The translations under genes and the position numbers were made by a program. Positions 19,571-27,306 of a DNA stretch of 27,306 nt are shown here, piece by piece. This stretch comes from a virus: positions 1 through 27,306 of IMG/VR virus record IMGVR_UViG_3300050011_000184. One strand, 5' to 3'. Position 1 is the stretch's first letter; every line of letters starts with the position of its first letter. The notes below the pieces were generated by a model, which saw nothing but the letters and a program-made list of their open reading frames with translations, did not search any database and was not told the origin of the DNA.

Positions 19571-20052
19571 CAGAAACCTCCAGCTGCTACCTGGCAGCAA
19601 GTGACACCGTTACGTCGCCACATCTCAACCACGGCATCACGATCCTCGAACACACAGATGAGGCGACGACGATCATATGGGTCTAGTGCCTTCAGCCACC
19701 CCTCCTTGAGCTCGTGGTCTGGGCGGTGATCACCGTGAGTGCGAAGTTTCAGCTCATCAAAGTAGTGTCCAGCATACCTCTTCAACCACGTGGTGGTGAC
19801 TTCACGTGTCGTCTCATCACGTCCACTCCAAATCTCAACGGAAGCCAGGGCGGCGTTGCCGAGATCATCCATCAAGCCCAGCATCGACCTGATCGGCTTA
19901 TCCTCACCGCAGGCGGCAAAGAAAGCATCCCAGTCCGGGATGAACACTTGACTCGGTGCTTGGTCCTCCGATTGCCTGATGAAGTGAAGACGGTGATCCA
20001 GGTTGGCAAGGGTGCCATCCAGGTCGAAGATATAGAGTGGGCAGTCGTTCAT
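19570..20052 (-). CDS. HAD-type polynucleotide 3'-phosphatase-like protein
   Basis: The 160-residue product has HAD motif I DLDGT (Asp10, Asp12) and a motif-II-like WSGRDE. It ends with CVFEDRDAVVEMWRRNGVTCCQVAAGGF in overlapping pieces, the hallmark of the phosphatase domain of T4-like polynucleotide kinase/phosphatase. It would remove 3'-phosphates, and possibly 2',3'-cyclic phosphates, from DNA or RNA ends. No kinase P-loop domain is fused. The ATG at 20052 has AGGAG upstream; the longer frame from 20115 overlaps the primase and is rejected. Confidence 0.85.
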   Translation of the reverse strand: MNDCPLYIFDLDGTLANLDHRLHFIRQSEDQAPSQVFIPDWDAFFAACGEDKPIRSMLGLMDDLGNAALASVEIWSGRDETTREVTTTWLKRYAGHYFDELKLRTHGDHRPDHELKEGWLKALDPYDRRRLICVFEDRDAVVEMWRRNGVTCCQVAAGGF

Positions 20053-20060
20053 ACCTTCTC

Positions 20061-22109
20061 CTAAACTAGTGTGTTGAGATACTTGGCACCAGCAGCATGC
20101 GAGGCGCGTAACCACTTCTCCGTATTTCGCACGATGAAATAACGGTTCATGCCTTTGGTGGAGCGAACGGTCTTGCCTTTGTTGAACATCGGGACACCGG
20201 AGCGGCGCAGCTCACGGCCTAGGCCATTCGCGGTGACCTTCGATTCGATGGGGTTGTAGATCCTCAGCAGCTCGGCGGCGGTGAACATGTCACCTGCCAC
20301 CTTCACCTTTCCGACTCGCAGCACCATGTCCGGGTCGGCTTTCAGCTGGCTTACCCACGCACCGAGGTCGGACTTTGTGTCGCTGATCATGTTGTCTTTG
20401 GCCTGAGTATACAGTGCCGGTGCCGCTGGGTTGAAGTCACCGAGATCCAGACGTAGGAGCCAGTCGAAGACGATAGGACCGAGGGTCTTATCCTCGAACA
20501 GCGCATCGCAGTAGCAGCGATAAAACTCCTCGTTCATCGGCGGGGCGGTTGCCTCCCAGATGAAGGACCGCCGATCCTTGTCTTCGAGGAAGAAGGCATC
20601 TGGCTGGTTGGAGGTGAAGAGGTAGTTCACGCAGTCGGGGACCGAGAAGGCGGGGACATACTTGATGTTGATGCGCATGGTCTTCTGGGTAACCAGCGTC
20701 TTCAGCGTGCCAGCGTGCTGGCGGCTGTCGTTTCCCGTGACATCATCGGCAAGGATGAACTGCTTGTTCTCTGCCCAGTCGGTGAACCCACCCTCCAGGT
20801 TCTCCTGCTTGATCTCCTGGAAGTTCTTGCCGTAAATCGCCCCCAGCGTGTAGCCCACGAGTGATTTGCCGGTGCCCTGGTCCACACCATGGATAAGGCA
20901 GGTGGTGAAGAGCTTGGTCCCCGGGTGCTGGAGCGGGTAGGCTAGCCAGCGCAGAAACCAGAGTCTCTCGTCGGCGGTGGCGCCGGTGAAGATGTGGTCG
21001 ATCAGCCGCAGGAATAACGCTGGGTCACCGCGCTTCGGCTCACAGCCCCAGCCTGGCCACGTATTCAGTTCACGGGTGTCGGTCAGCTGGTCCTGTCCGG
21101 GAGCGTAGGTAAGACGTGAGGCAACACTTCGGAAAGGCCACGTGAGCCACCGTTCTGCGAGGGGCGTCCGCTTCAGGCTGGTGTCACCGCTGGGCGTCAC
21201 GACCAGCTCCGGACCAGAGAGATCCGCGTAAGCGTGATTTACGAAGGCATTCGGTGCGATCTTCTGGCCGGTGCCTAGCTCGTAGACCAGACCCGGGTCA
21301 CGCACGTAGATGACCTGCTTGTTCAGGTCCCACATCGACTTCGCCAGCGTGAGAGGCTCACTGCCTCGGTTCAGCAGGTCGGTGAGATCCGCCTTCGGGT
21401 GCTTGCAAGCGAGGAGATAATCGTCAAGACCTACCTTCTCGCCGTCCGGGCCGGGTGAGAGGGCCACGTAGTGAGGCAAGGCTCCGTGAACCCACAGCTC
21501 CTCCGCAAGGGCATTCAGTGCCGAGCACACGTCGGGCTTCTCCCGAAAGTCAGAGTCGTAGATGATGCAGACGTGACGCTGACACCAGTTGACCGCTTCC
21601 AGTTCCGGTAGTAGCAGATAGCCGGCACTCTTGGACTTGAAGTTCCACACCCCACCAACACCGATGGTTGGGTAGCCGACCTGACAGGCCTTGGCCGCCT
21701 TGAGCTCACCCTCGGTGATGATCAGTGGCAGCTTAGCGTCACCCAGAAGTGGTTGCCACCGAACACTCGGTGGAAAGTAAGGGCGGATGCTGGTGTCAGG
21801 TAGCTGAACATACTTGATCTCACGAGTGTCGGTCTGCGCCTTGAAGCTGCTGTCACCGCGCAGATAGCGCCATCGCTTGAAAGGTTCCTTGCCGCCTCGG
21901 TTCACCATCATCGGAGAACCATCCGCGTTGAAGTAGGGAATCTCCAGGGCGGGGGCGGGACGAAACCAGGTGCAGAGCGCAACCATCTCCGTGGCGGTGC
22001 GGACATCCATCTTCAGGGCCTTGTAGTCCGCCTCGGTTAGTCCCGAAGTCTGGAGCTTGGCGAGGGCGAGCTTCCGCACCTCCGGTGAGGGACTACCAGC
22101 ACGTGACAT
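20061..22109 (-). CDS. D5-like primase/SF3 helicase (DUF3854 + DUF5906 type)
   Basis: This 682-residue replication protein has two halves. An N-terminal TOPRIM-like domain shows LIITEGELKAAKA (Glu133, Glu135), CIIYDSD (Asp185, Asp187) and KVGLDDYL (225-232), the pattern of DUF3854. A C-terminal superfamily 3 helicase shows Walker A GVDQGTGKS (408-416), Walker B FILADD (451-456), a motif C-like NYLFTSNQPDAF (495-506) and DRR near 512-514. It would unwind and probably prime phage DNA. The ATG at 22109 follows the previous stop by 2 bases and lacks a good ribosome-binding site, so it may depend on coupling. Confidence 0.9.
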   Translation of the reverse strand: MSRAGSPSPEVRKLALAKLQTSGLTEADYKALKMDVRTATEMVALCTWFRPAPALEIPYFNADGSPMMVNRGGKEPFKRWRYLRGDSSFKAQTDTREIKYVQLPDTSIRPYFPPSVRWQPLLGDAKLPLIITEGELKAAKACQVGYPTIGVGGVWNFKSKSAGYLLLPELEAVNWCQRHVCIIYDSDFREKPDVCSALNALAEELWVHGALPHYVALSPGPDGEKVGLDDYLLACKHPKADLTDLLNRGSEPLTLAKSMWDLNKQVIYVRDPGLVYELGTGQKIAPNAFVNHAYADLSGPELVVTPSGDTSLKRTPLAERWLTWPFRSVASRLTYAPGQDQLTDTRELNTWPGWGCEPKRGDPALFLRLIDHIFTGATADERLWFLRWLAYPLQHPGTKLFTTCLIHGVDQGTGKSLVGYTLGAIYGKNFQEIKQENLEGGFTDWAENKQFILADDVTGNDSRQHAGTLKTLVTQKTMRINIKYVPAFSVPDCVNYLFTSNQPDAFFLEDKDRRSFIWEATAPPMNEEFYRCYCDALFEDKTLGPIVFDWLLRLDLGDFNPAAPALYTQAKDNMISDTKSDLGAWVSQLKADPDMVLRVGKVKVAGDMFTAAELLRIYNPIESKVTANGLGRELRRSGVPMFNKGKTVRSTKGMNRYFIVRNTEKWLRASHAAGAKYLNTLV

Positions 22110-22111
22110 GT

Positions 22112-22528
22112 TTAAGCTCGCGTGATGGTGATGGTGTCGTGCTTGCCGGTCTGCTGATTCAAGACCGGCACGGTAAGCACCTCATGGGCTTTCGAGAACT
22201 TCGTGCGGAAGGTGCTGAGGTTCCACCCAAGCTTGGCCACTACCGCGTCGATTCCCTGAATCACGATAGGCTCCTCGGGTCCACTAGGATCATCCCACCG
22301 AGGACCGGGCTGGCGCTGCCAGAGAAACTTCTGCTGATCACGAAAGCGCTTCCACTGGCCACCACGACCGATGGGCGGCGCGAATACCATCAGCATCATA
22401 TCTTGGATCGCCGTTCGTCGCTCTTCGAGGCGCGGCAGCTTGGTGACTTTACGATCCACAACGTGGTGCTTAATAAGATCTTCGATCAGATCTTCCTGCT
22501 GGTGAACAAGGTCATAGGCGGTGGTCAC
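22112..22528 (-). CDS. 138-residue protein at head of replication block
   Basis: The protein starts MTTAYDLVHQQEDLIEDLI from GTG at 22528, chosen because GGAGG is 8 bases upstream. An ATG at 22564 has no ribosome-binding site. The N-terminus is helical and acidic. A middle segment is basic, with Gly, Gln, Trp and Arg. The end (VVAKLGWNLSTFRTKFSKAHEV) reads like a helix-turn-helix with a recognition-helix-like TFRTKF. A DNA-binding or regulatory role is possible. It is the first gene of the leftward operon. Confidence 0.7.
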   Translation of the reverse strand: MTTAYDLVHQQEDLIEDLIKHHVVDRKVTKLPRLEERRTAIQDMMLMVFAPPIGRGGQWKRFRDQQKFLWQRQPGPRWDDPSGPEEPIVIQGIDAVVAKLGWNLSTFRTKFSKAHEVLTVPVLNQQTGKHDTITITRA

Positions 22529-22755
22529 AATCAAAACCTCCAGGTTGCGTGGTTGAGGCTGCATGATTTTAGAGGGCTATCATACACCCGTGATCGTGGT
22601 GGAGTCCAATATAATTTACACCACGAGATCAGCTCGAGGGCGGCGTGATGGCTCGTCAAATTCTTATAGACATATGTAAGATTGAGAGTGAAGCGTGAAG
22701 TTGGGCGATCGCTGTTTTGCACCGGTACAGCAACGTGGATGTGCACCGAAAAATT

Positions 22756-22841
22756 GCCTCAAACTAGCCTCGATGGGCCTCAAAAACAGGCGAAAGAATG
22801 GCACAAATAGGCGAAACAACACGGACCAACAGGTGAAAGAA
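22756..22841. repeat. Iteron-like short repeats
   Basis: GCCTC occurs at 22756, 22767 and 22777 (steps of 11 and 10 bases). CAGGCGAAAGAA, TAGGCGAAACAA and CAGGTGAAAGAA occur at 22787, 22808 and 22830 (steps of 21 and 22). These steps correspond to one and two helical turns, so bound proteins would lie on one face of the DNA. Confidence 0.6.
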
Positions 22842-23090
22842 AAGAGAACTCACAAAATAGGTTACAGGTGCTTCACCCAACGTAAGTGAAGATGTGCTGC
22901 GTGATATGCCTGTAAATCTCGGTTCACGTTTCTCTGTTACTCTAAAAGAGGGCCCAAACCTATATATATATCCATAACTCCTATCTATTAATACTTACTT
23001 ATTTCCCTTCCTCCTCCTAAGAGAATTAGAGAAAAAAGAGATACAAAGATACAAAACTTTTTATAGCAGCTGTCTCACTAACTCTGTGGC

Positions 23091-23119
23091 GTATCTGATT
23101 CTCAAAAAAAATCAGATAC
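23091..23119. repeat. Perfect 10-bp inverted repeat GTATCTGATT
   Basis: GTATCTGATT (23091-23100) and its exact reverse complement (23110-23119) flank a 9-base A-rich spacer. A third, single copy of GTATCTGATT is at 23191-23200. The element lies upstream of the terminase operon and could be an operator or a protein-binding site. Confidence 0.7.
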
Positions 23120-23285
23120 AGAGATACATAGCACCATCATGTCGCCCGACGAGAGGTCCTGTCCTTCCTGTTGTGGCGCGTGTGAGAGGTGTATCTGATT
23201 GTGTTTTTGGCCTGTATGGTGAAGCGCGGTGTGTGGCTAAGAGTGGGCAGTGGATTTATATTTTACCGATTGGAGAATATCACCG

Positions 23286-23798
23286 ATGCCACGTAAGGTC
23301 AACCACGCCACTGAGACTCAGCGCACCGGCGCTTCTAAGGGTGTCAAGAAGACCGACGATCAGTGGCAGATGTTCCTCGATGCGCTGGTGGAAGAGCCCA
23401 ACGTCTCGAAGGCCTGTGACGTTGCCAACATCACTCGGTTCTGCGCCTACGATCGCAAGCGTGACGATCCGGCATTCTCCGCTGCTTGGGACGATGCCTT
23501 TGATCGCGGCTACAACAAAGCGGAAGAGGAGGCGTGGCGCCGAGCGGTGACCGGAACGCCGCGTCAACTCTTCTTCAAAGGACGGCCGGTGACGGTGAAA
23601 GATCCCAAGACCAAGAAGCGGAAAGAAGTCACCGTGCTCGAGACCAGTGACACGCTGCTCATGTTCTTGATGAAGGGTCGCAAGCGCAACGTATTTGGCG
23701 ACAAGACCGAGGTGGTGATGGCTGGCCACAAGCGGGAGAAGCAGCAGCTCACCGACGAAGAGCTTGACGCGCTGATCGCCGAAAGGCTGGGATCATGA
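23286..23798 (+). CDS. terS: Terminase small subunit
   Basis: This 170-residue protein starts MPRKVNHATETQ. It has the small-terminase pattern: an N-terminal helix-turn-helix (VEEPNVSKACDVANITRFCAYDRKRDDPAF), an extended middle with EEEAWRRAVTGTPRQLFFKGRPV, and an oligomerisation segment with LLMFLMKGRKRNVFGDKTEV. It recognises phage DNA for packaging and stimulates the large subunit. The ATG at 23286 has GGAG 10 bases upstream; a GTG at 23250 is less likely. Its stop overlaps the large-subunit ATG. Confidence 0.85.
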   Translation: MPRKVNHATETQRTGASKGVKKTDDQWQMFLDALVEEPNVSKACDVANITRFCAYDRKRDDPAFSAAWDDAFDRGYNKAEEEAWRRAVTGTPRQLFFKGRPVTVKDPKTKKRKEVTVLETSDTLLMFLMKGRKRNVFGDKTEVVMAGHKREKQQLTDEELDALIAERLGS

Positions 23799-25507
23799 CG
23801 CACGCGGTGCTAGCACCTCCTCGCCTCGACAACCGCCCGCGTGGCAAGGGGTCCAAAGGCCCACGGAAGAAGAACCGCAAACCTAGCACCAGTGTCCACC
23901 AGTCACCCTCAGCGGCCCCGAAGGACCTTCAGGCTAAGGTTCTAACCCGGGAGGAGAAACTGGAGCTTCTGGACTGCATCAGTGAACGCGCTCGCCGGCA
24001 CCTGGTGCCCTTCATGCAGTTCACGCGCAAGGGCTACAAAGCGGGGATGTTCCACAAGCAGCTTGGCGAGGCGCTGGAAAAGTTCCTCGATGACGTGGTG
24101 GCGGAGAAGTCACCGCGGTTGATCATCATGGCACCGCCTCGTCACGGCAAGAGTGAGGAAGCTTCGCGGTGCTTCCCCGCCTTTGCGCTGGGAAAGTATC
24201 CCGACCTGGACATCATTGCTACGAGCTACGCTAGTGATCTTGCCTCATCGATCAACCGTGACGTGCAGCGCATCATCGACTCGGAAGAGTACCGTGAGCT
24301 CTTTCCTGACACCACCCTGTGGGGCACGAACATCCGCACCGTGGCGGATGGTTCCTATCTGCGCAACAGTGACATCTTCGAGATCGTCGATCACAAGGGA
24401 ATCTACAAGAGCGCCGGTGTTGGTGCCGGGGTCACCGGCCGTGGGGCGCGCGTCATCCTCGTTGATGACCCAATCAAAGATGCGCAGGAGGCCGGCAGCG
24501 AGACCATTCGCCAAGGCGTCTGGGACTGGTTCACGTCGACACTCTACACTCGCCTGATGCCCGGTGGTGGGATCATCATCATCATGACTCGGTGGCACGA
24601 GGATGACCTGGTGGGCCGAATCCTCGCGAACATGAAGATGGGCGGCGAGCAGTATCAGGTGCTTCGCTTCCCCGCCGTCGCGGAAGAGGATGAGTTCGAT
24701 GAGGACAAGGTGCTGCTTCGCAAGAAGGGTGAGGCACTGCACCCTGAACGCTACCCGCTGAAAGCGCTGGAGCGCATCAAGCTGGGGACTTCCGACAAGC
24801 CGGGTGTGGGCTCGAAGGTGTGGGCTTCCCTGTATCAGCAGCGTCCGGCGGCGGCGGAAGGAAACCTCTTCAAGAAGGACAACTGGCAGTGGCACCGGTT
24901 GCAGAACAAGCGCTATTCCGAGATGACGCAGCGTGAGCGTCGGGCGTTGCACATCCAGCTGGACATCAACATGGTGACGCAGACGTGGGACACGGCTCTG
25001 GGCGTCAAGAAGCAGAATGATTACTCGGCGTGCGTCACTCTCGGCATCGCCAAGAGTCGCTTTTACATCCTGGACGTGTGGAAAGATCGCTTGCAGTTCC
25101 CCGATGTGAAGCGCCAGGTGGAGATGCTCTTCGACGCGTGGGCGGTGGTGAACAAGGTCAACGTCGAAGGTGGTGGCTCCGCGTCAGGCAAGGCCACCGT
25201 GCAGGCGGTGAGTCGCGATTCTCGTGTGCCGATCTTTGAAGTCATCCACGCGACGGACAAGGTGCTGCGTGCTGACACCATCACGCCGTATCACGAAGGC
25301 AAGATGATCTACTTCCTCGAAGGTCCCAACGGGGAGAAGGAAGAGTGGCAGTCCGACTTCATCGATCAGTGCAGCAACTTTCCCAACGCGAAGCACGACG
25401 ATGACGTGGATGCCTTCATCGGTGCGATGGAAGACGCGACTGGCGGAGAGGGACCGATCGAGATCAGTGATGAGCTGCTGGCCCTGGCCATGAATGGTGA
25501 GCTATGA
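23795..25507 (+). CDS. terL: Terminase large subunit
   Basis: This 570-residue packaging motor has an ATPase domain with Walker A APPRHGKS (113-120), Walker B ILVDDP (221-226) and the coupling motif MTRWHEDD (264-271). The RNase H-like nuclease domain carries WDTALG with Asp399, a Glu near 458 (NVEGGG) and KHDDDVDA near 533-540. The first 45 residues are a basic extension rich in Lys and Pro. It cleaves concatemers and pumps DNA into the prohead. It overlaps terS by ATGA. Confidence 0.97.
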   Translation: MTHAVLAPPRLDNRPRGKGSKGPRKKNRKPSTSVHQSPSAAPKDLQAKVLTREEKLELLDCISERARRHLVPFMQFTRKGYKAGMFHKQLGEALEKFLDDVVAEKSPRLIIMAPPRHGKSEEASRCFPAFALGKYPDLDIIATSYASDLASSINRDVQRIIDSEEYRELFPDTTLWGTNIRTVADGSYLRNSDIFEIVDHKGIYKSAGVGAGVTGRGARVILVDDPIKDAQEAGSETIRQGVWDWFTSTLYTRLMPGGGIIIIMTRWHEDDLVGRILANMKMGGEQYQVLRFPAVAEEDEFDEDKVLLRKKGEALHPERYPLKALERIKLGTSDKPGVGSKVWASLYQQRPAAAEGNLFKKDNWQWHRLQNKRYSEMTQRERRALHIQLDINMVTQTWDTALGVKKQNDYSACVTLGIAKSRFYILDVWKDRLQFPDVKRQVEMLFDAWAVVNKVNVEGGGSASGKATVQAVSRDSRVPIFEVIHATDKVLRADTITPYHEGKMIYFLEGPNGEKEEWQSDFIDQCSNFPNAKHDDDVDAFIGAMEDATGGEGPIEISDELLALAMNGEL

Positions 25508-25779
25508 TCGACGTGCGCGGCAGCATCGTGATCGGGTCTGATGAGGACTTTGCGCTGAGCATGACGCTCGATGAGCATGCGAATCAGTACACCGGCAAGG
25601 AGCTTGGTGACAATGCATATCGCTCTTCCATCAAGGCAGCGCAAAGTGATAAGCATGAAGATCATCGTCAGGCGGGCAAAGATCACCGTGCGGCACAGAT
25701 GCAGTACAAGAAAGAGAACAACGTCTCGAAGATGTATGAGCACGCCCATCGTGCGGATTACCACGAGGAGAAGTCATGA
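25504..25779 (+). CDS. 91-residue His/Lys-rich protein
   Basis: The unrecognised protein starts MIDVRGSIVIGSDEDFALSM. Its last two-thirds are very hydrophilic, with many His, Lys, Gln, Asp and Tyr residues (DKHEDHRQAGKDHRAAQ, YEHAHRADYHEEK), probably helical and able to bind metal or nucleic acid. ATGA overlaps join it to the terminase before and the portal after, so it is expressed with the head genes. Confidence 0.75.
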   Translation: MIDVRGSIVIGSDEDFALSMTLDEHANQYTGKELGDNAYRSSIKAAQSDKHEDHRQAGKDHRAAQMQYKKENNVSKMYEHAHRADYHEEKS

Positions 25780-27306
25780 CCTTCAACCCAGCCAAGTGGA
25801 TCCGCAACTGGCGCAACGAGCGTGAGCTTGAGCATCGCCGTGAGCGTGATCGCCACGAGCTGGTGGAGACGCAGGAAGAGTACGCGAAGAAGCTGCTCAA
25901 CATCGATGATGGTGCACTCGCGATGGCTATGATCCAGCGAGGTCAGAACGCCTTCTTGGAGCTGCCGAAACCGAAGTTCAGCCTGCATCCCTACACCCCA
26001 CCTTTCAAGAACGTCGCCCCTGCCGATCACATCCTCGCGATGGATGATGCCTACAACAGTATGATCGGCCCGAGGCCTAACAGTCGTACCGGGATGTTCG
26101 CCGGCACGGGTGGCTTTCCTGGTTTCCCTTACCTCACCGAGCTGCTGCAAATCAACGAGTATCGGGACATCACCGACTGCACCGTCGATGAGATGACTCG
26201 CAAGTGGATTGAGCACAAGTCCTCGGCGAACAAGGACCGCACCGACGTCATCAAGCAGCTTGATACGTGGTATAAGGATAAGCACGTCAAGGAGTGGTTC
26301 AACTGGGCGGGGAAGTTCGAAGGCTACATGGGTCGCTCACAGCTCTTCACCGACTTCGGTGATGAAGATGAGGAGCTTGTCACTCCTCTCGCGCTGGACC
26401 CAAGCAAGATCAGGAAGGGTTCTTTCAAGCGGTTCAAAGGCATCGAGCCGATTACCACCTACCCTGCGGAGTATAATGCCAGTGATCCGCTGGATCCGTG
26501 CTACTACGTCATCGAGTCGTGGTTCGTGTACAGCAAGAAAGTTCACTCGAGCCGGCTGTTGGAGTTCAACTCGCGGCCACTGCCCGATCTGCTTAAGCCG
26601 GTGTTCAACTTCAGCGGTATGTCGCTCAGCCAGTTAGCTCAGCCGTACATCGACTACTGGCTCAGTAGTCGGGACAGCGCTGGACGTCTGTTGCGCAACT
26701 TCTCTACGGCGACACTCAAGACGAATATGAATGGCATCCTGCAGGGGCAGAACTATGAGAGCTTCAAGAAGCGTCTCATGTTCTTCACCGCGATGCAGCA
26801 GAATAACGGCGTGTTCATGCTCGATAAGTTGGAAGAGTTCGGTAAGGAGAACACACCACTCTCTGGCGTCAAGGATTTAGTATCCCAGGCCCAGGAGCAC
26901 ATGGCAACCGTCGCTAAGGTGCCGCTGTCCGTCATGTTTGGCTTGTCGCCCTCGGGACTTACCACCACGGCTGAGTCAGATATCACCATCTACAACAACC
27001 GTGTCAATGCCCGCCAGGAGGCGATGTTCCGTCAGCCGCTCGAGGCTGTGGATAAGATCGCCATGCTGGATCTGTTCGGGGAGATCTACGACGACATCAC
27101 CTTCGACTTCGTGGACCTCGTCTCGATGAATGGCAAGGAGCAGGCTCTCATTCGTAAGTCGGATGGCGAGACCGATGCCGCTTACATCACCGCTGGCGTG
27201 GTTGAGCCTGAAGAAGTTCGTGCGAAGATCGCCGCCGACCCGGACAGCGGCTACAACAACCTTGATCCGAACAAGAAGATCACCCCGCCCGCGCAGCAAG
27301 AACCGC
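25776..27306 (+). CDS. Portal protein, DUF1073 type, cut by window edge
   Basis: The frame from the ATG at 25776 is open to the window end (510 residues visible). The signature of the DUF1073/Mu Gp6-like portal group is visible: a middle TGMSL-like segment (FSGMSLSQLAQPYIDYW), LLRNFSTATLKTNMNG, a FKKRLMFFTAMQQNNGVFMLDKLEEF stretch in pieces, LSGVKDLVSQAQEHMATVAKVPLSVMFG, and SPSGLTTTAESD then a QEAMF helix. It forms the dodecameric DNA channel at the capsid vertex. The first 70 residues are highly charged. The C-terminus is missing. Confidence 0.9.
   Translation, partial: MTFNPAKWIRNWRNERELEHRRERDRHELVETQEEYAKKLLNIDDGALAMAMIQRGQNAFLELPKPKFSLHPYTPPFKNVAPADHILAMDDAYNSMIGPRPNSRTGMFAGTGGFPGFPYLTELLQINEYRDITDCTVDEMTRKWIEHKSSANKDRTDVIKQLDTWYKDKHVKEWFNWAGKFEGYMGRSQLFTDFGDEDEELVTPLALDPSKIRKGSFKRFKGIEPITTYPAEYNASDPLDPCYYVIESWFVYSKKVHSSRLLEFNSRPLPDLLKPVFNFSGMSLSQLAQPYIDYWLSSRDSAGRLLRNFSTATLKTNMNGILQGQNYESFKKRLMFFTAMQQNNGVFMLDKLEEFGKENTPLSGVKDLVSQAQEHMATVAKVPLSVMFGLSPSGLTTTAESDITIYNNRVNARQEAMFRQPLEAVDKIAMLDLFGEIYDDITFDFVDLVSMNGKEQALIRKSDGETDAAYITAGVVEPEEVRAKIAADPDSGYNNLDPNKKITPPAQQEP

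Larger units (their letters stand above)
22565..23285. other. Divergent intergenic region: candidate origin and promoters
   Basis: No convincing gene is seen in these roughly 720 bases between the divergent blocks. It contains GCCTC repeated three times at 10-11-base spacing (22756-22781). Three AGGYGAAA-type repeats follow at 21-22-base spacing (22787-22841), and an AT-rich stretch around 22955-23065 includes CTATATATATATCC. Then come direct AGATACAAAGATAC-like repeats and the inverted repeat at 23091-23119. Layout and composition fit a replication origin combined with divergent promoters; no single promoter can be named with confidence. Confidence 0.5.

Noticed and set aside
22695-22889. 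64-codon plus-strand frame over the iteron-like repeats
   Set aside because: It has a GTG start with poor spacing, its repeated NRR segment merely translates the repeats, and nothing recognisable is encoded.
23086-23550. Plus-strand 154-codon frame overlapping the small terminase
   Set aside because: It is a shifted reading of terS; the terS frame has family motifs and ATGA coupling to terL.

Overview
This window is part of the genome of a tailed double-stranded DNA bacteriophage (Caudoviricetes). The evidence is a densely packed leftward block of replication and nucleotide-metabolism genes facing a rightward packaging and head block (small terminase, large terminase, DUF1073-type portal). 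Most neighbouring genes overlap by ATGA, GTGA or TGATG. No integrase, repressor, ribosomal RNA or tRNA is visible. The sequence does not identify the host. No phage RNA polymerase is seen, so host polymerase probably transcribes at least the early genes.

Leftward block, in transcription order from about 22.5 kb to 1: an unknown protein, a D5-like primase/SF3 helicase, a HAD polynucleotide-3'-phosphatase-like protein, and a run of very small genes including a DUF3310 protein. Then come a DnaQ-like exonuclease, thymidylate synthase ThyX, further small genes, a DUF551-like protein and a J-domain mini-protein. A non-coding stretch of about 0.8 kb (14203-15036) follows. After it come more small genes, an ATP-dependent DNA ligase, a pentapeptide-repeat protein, DUF932, DUF6165, a lysine-rich protein with 16 tandem EPAKK units, a coiled-coil phage protein, a four-cysteine putative ssDNA-binding protein, family A DNA polymerase, a Cas4/RecB-like nuclease, a VRR-NUC nuclease, an SNF2-type helicase, and a C5-cytosine methyltransferase cut by the window edge. 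Together they would prime, unwind, copy, seal and modify phage DNA and supply dTMP.

The most striking non-coding signal is three type II hammerhead-ribozyme-like structures on the minus strand. Two (14233-14299 and 14344-14424) carry the complete conserved core with strong stems I and III. The third (12957-13018) has the same architecture but an A where the catalytic G12 should be. Each lies upstream of a Shine-Dalgarno-led start, and two of them begin at the stop codon of an upstream reading frame. The window also encodes a phosphatase of the family that, in T4 Pnkp, removes the kind of 3' end such ribozymes leave.

Between the divergent blocks (about 22.57-23.28 kb) lies a largely non-coding, partly AT-rich region. 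It holds iteron-like repeats and a perfect 10-bp inverted repeat and is a candidate origin and promoter region. Several genes under 60 codons are called because their start, ribosome-binding site and overlaps fit the operon exactly. One reading frame (17690-17824) has no normal start codon and may be reached by +1 frameshifting.
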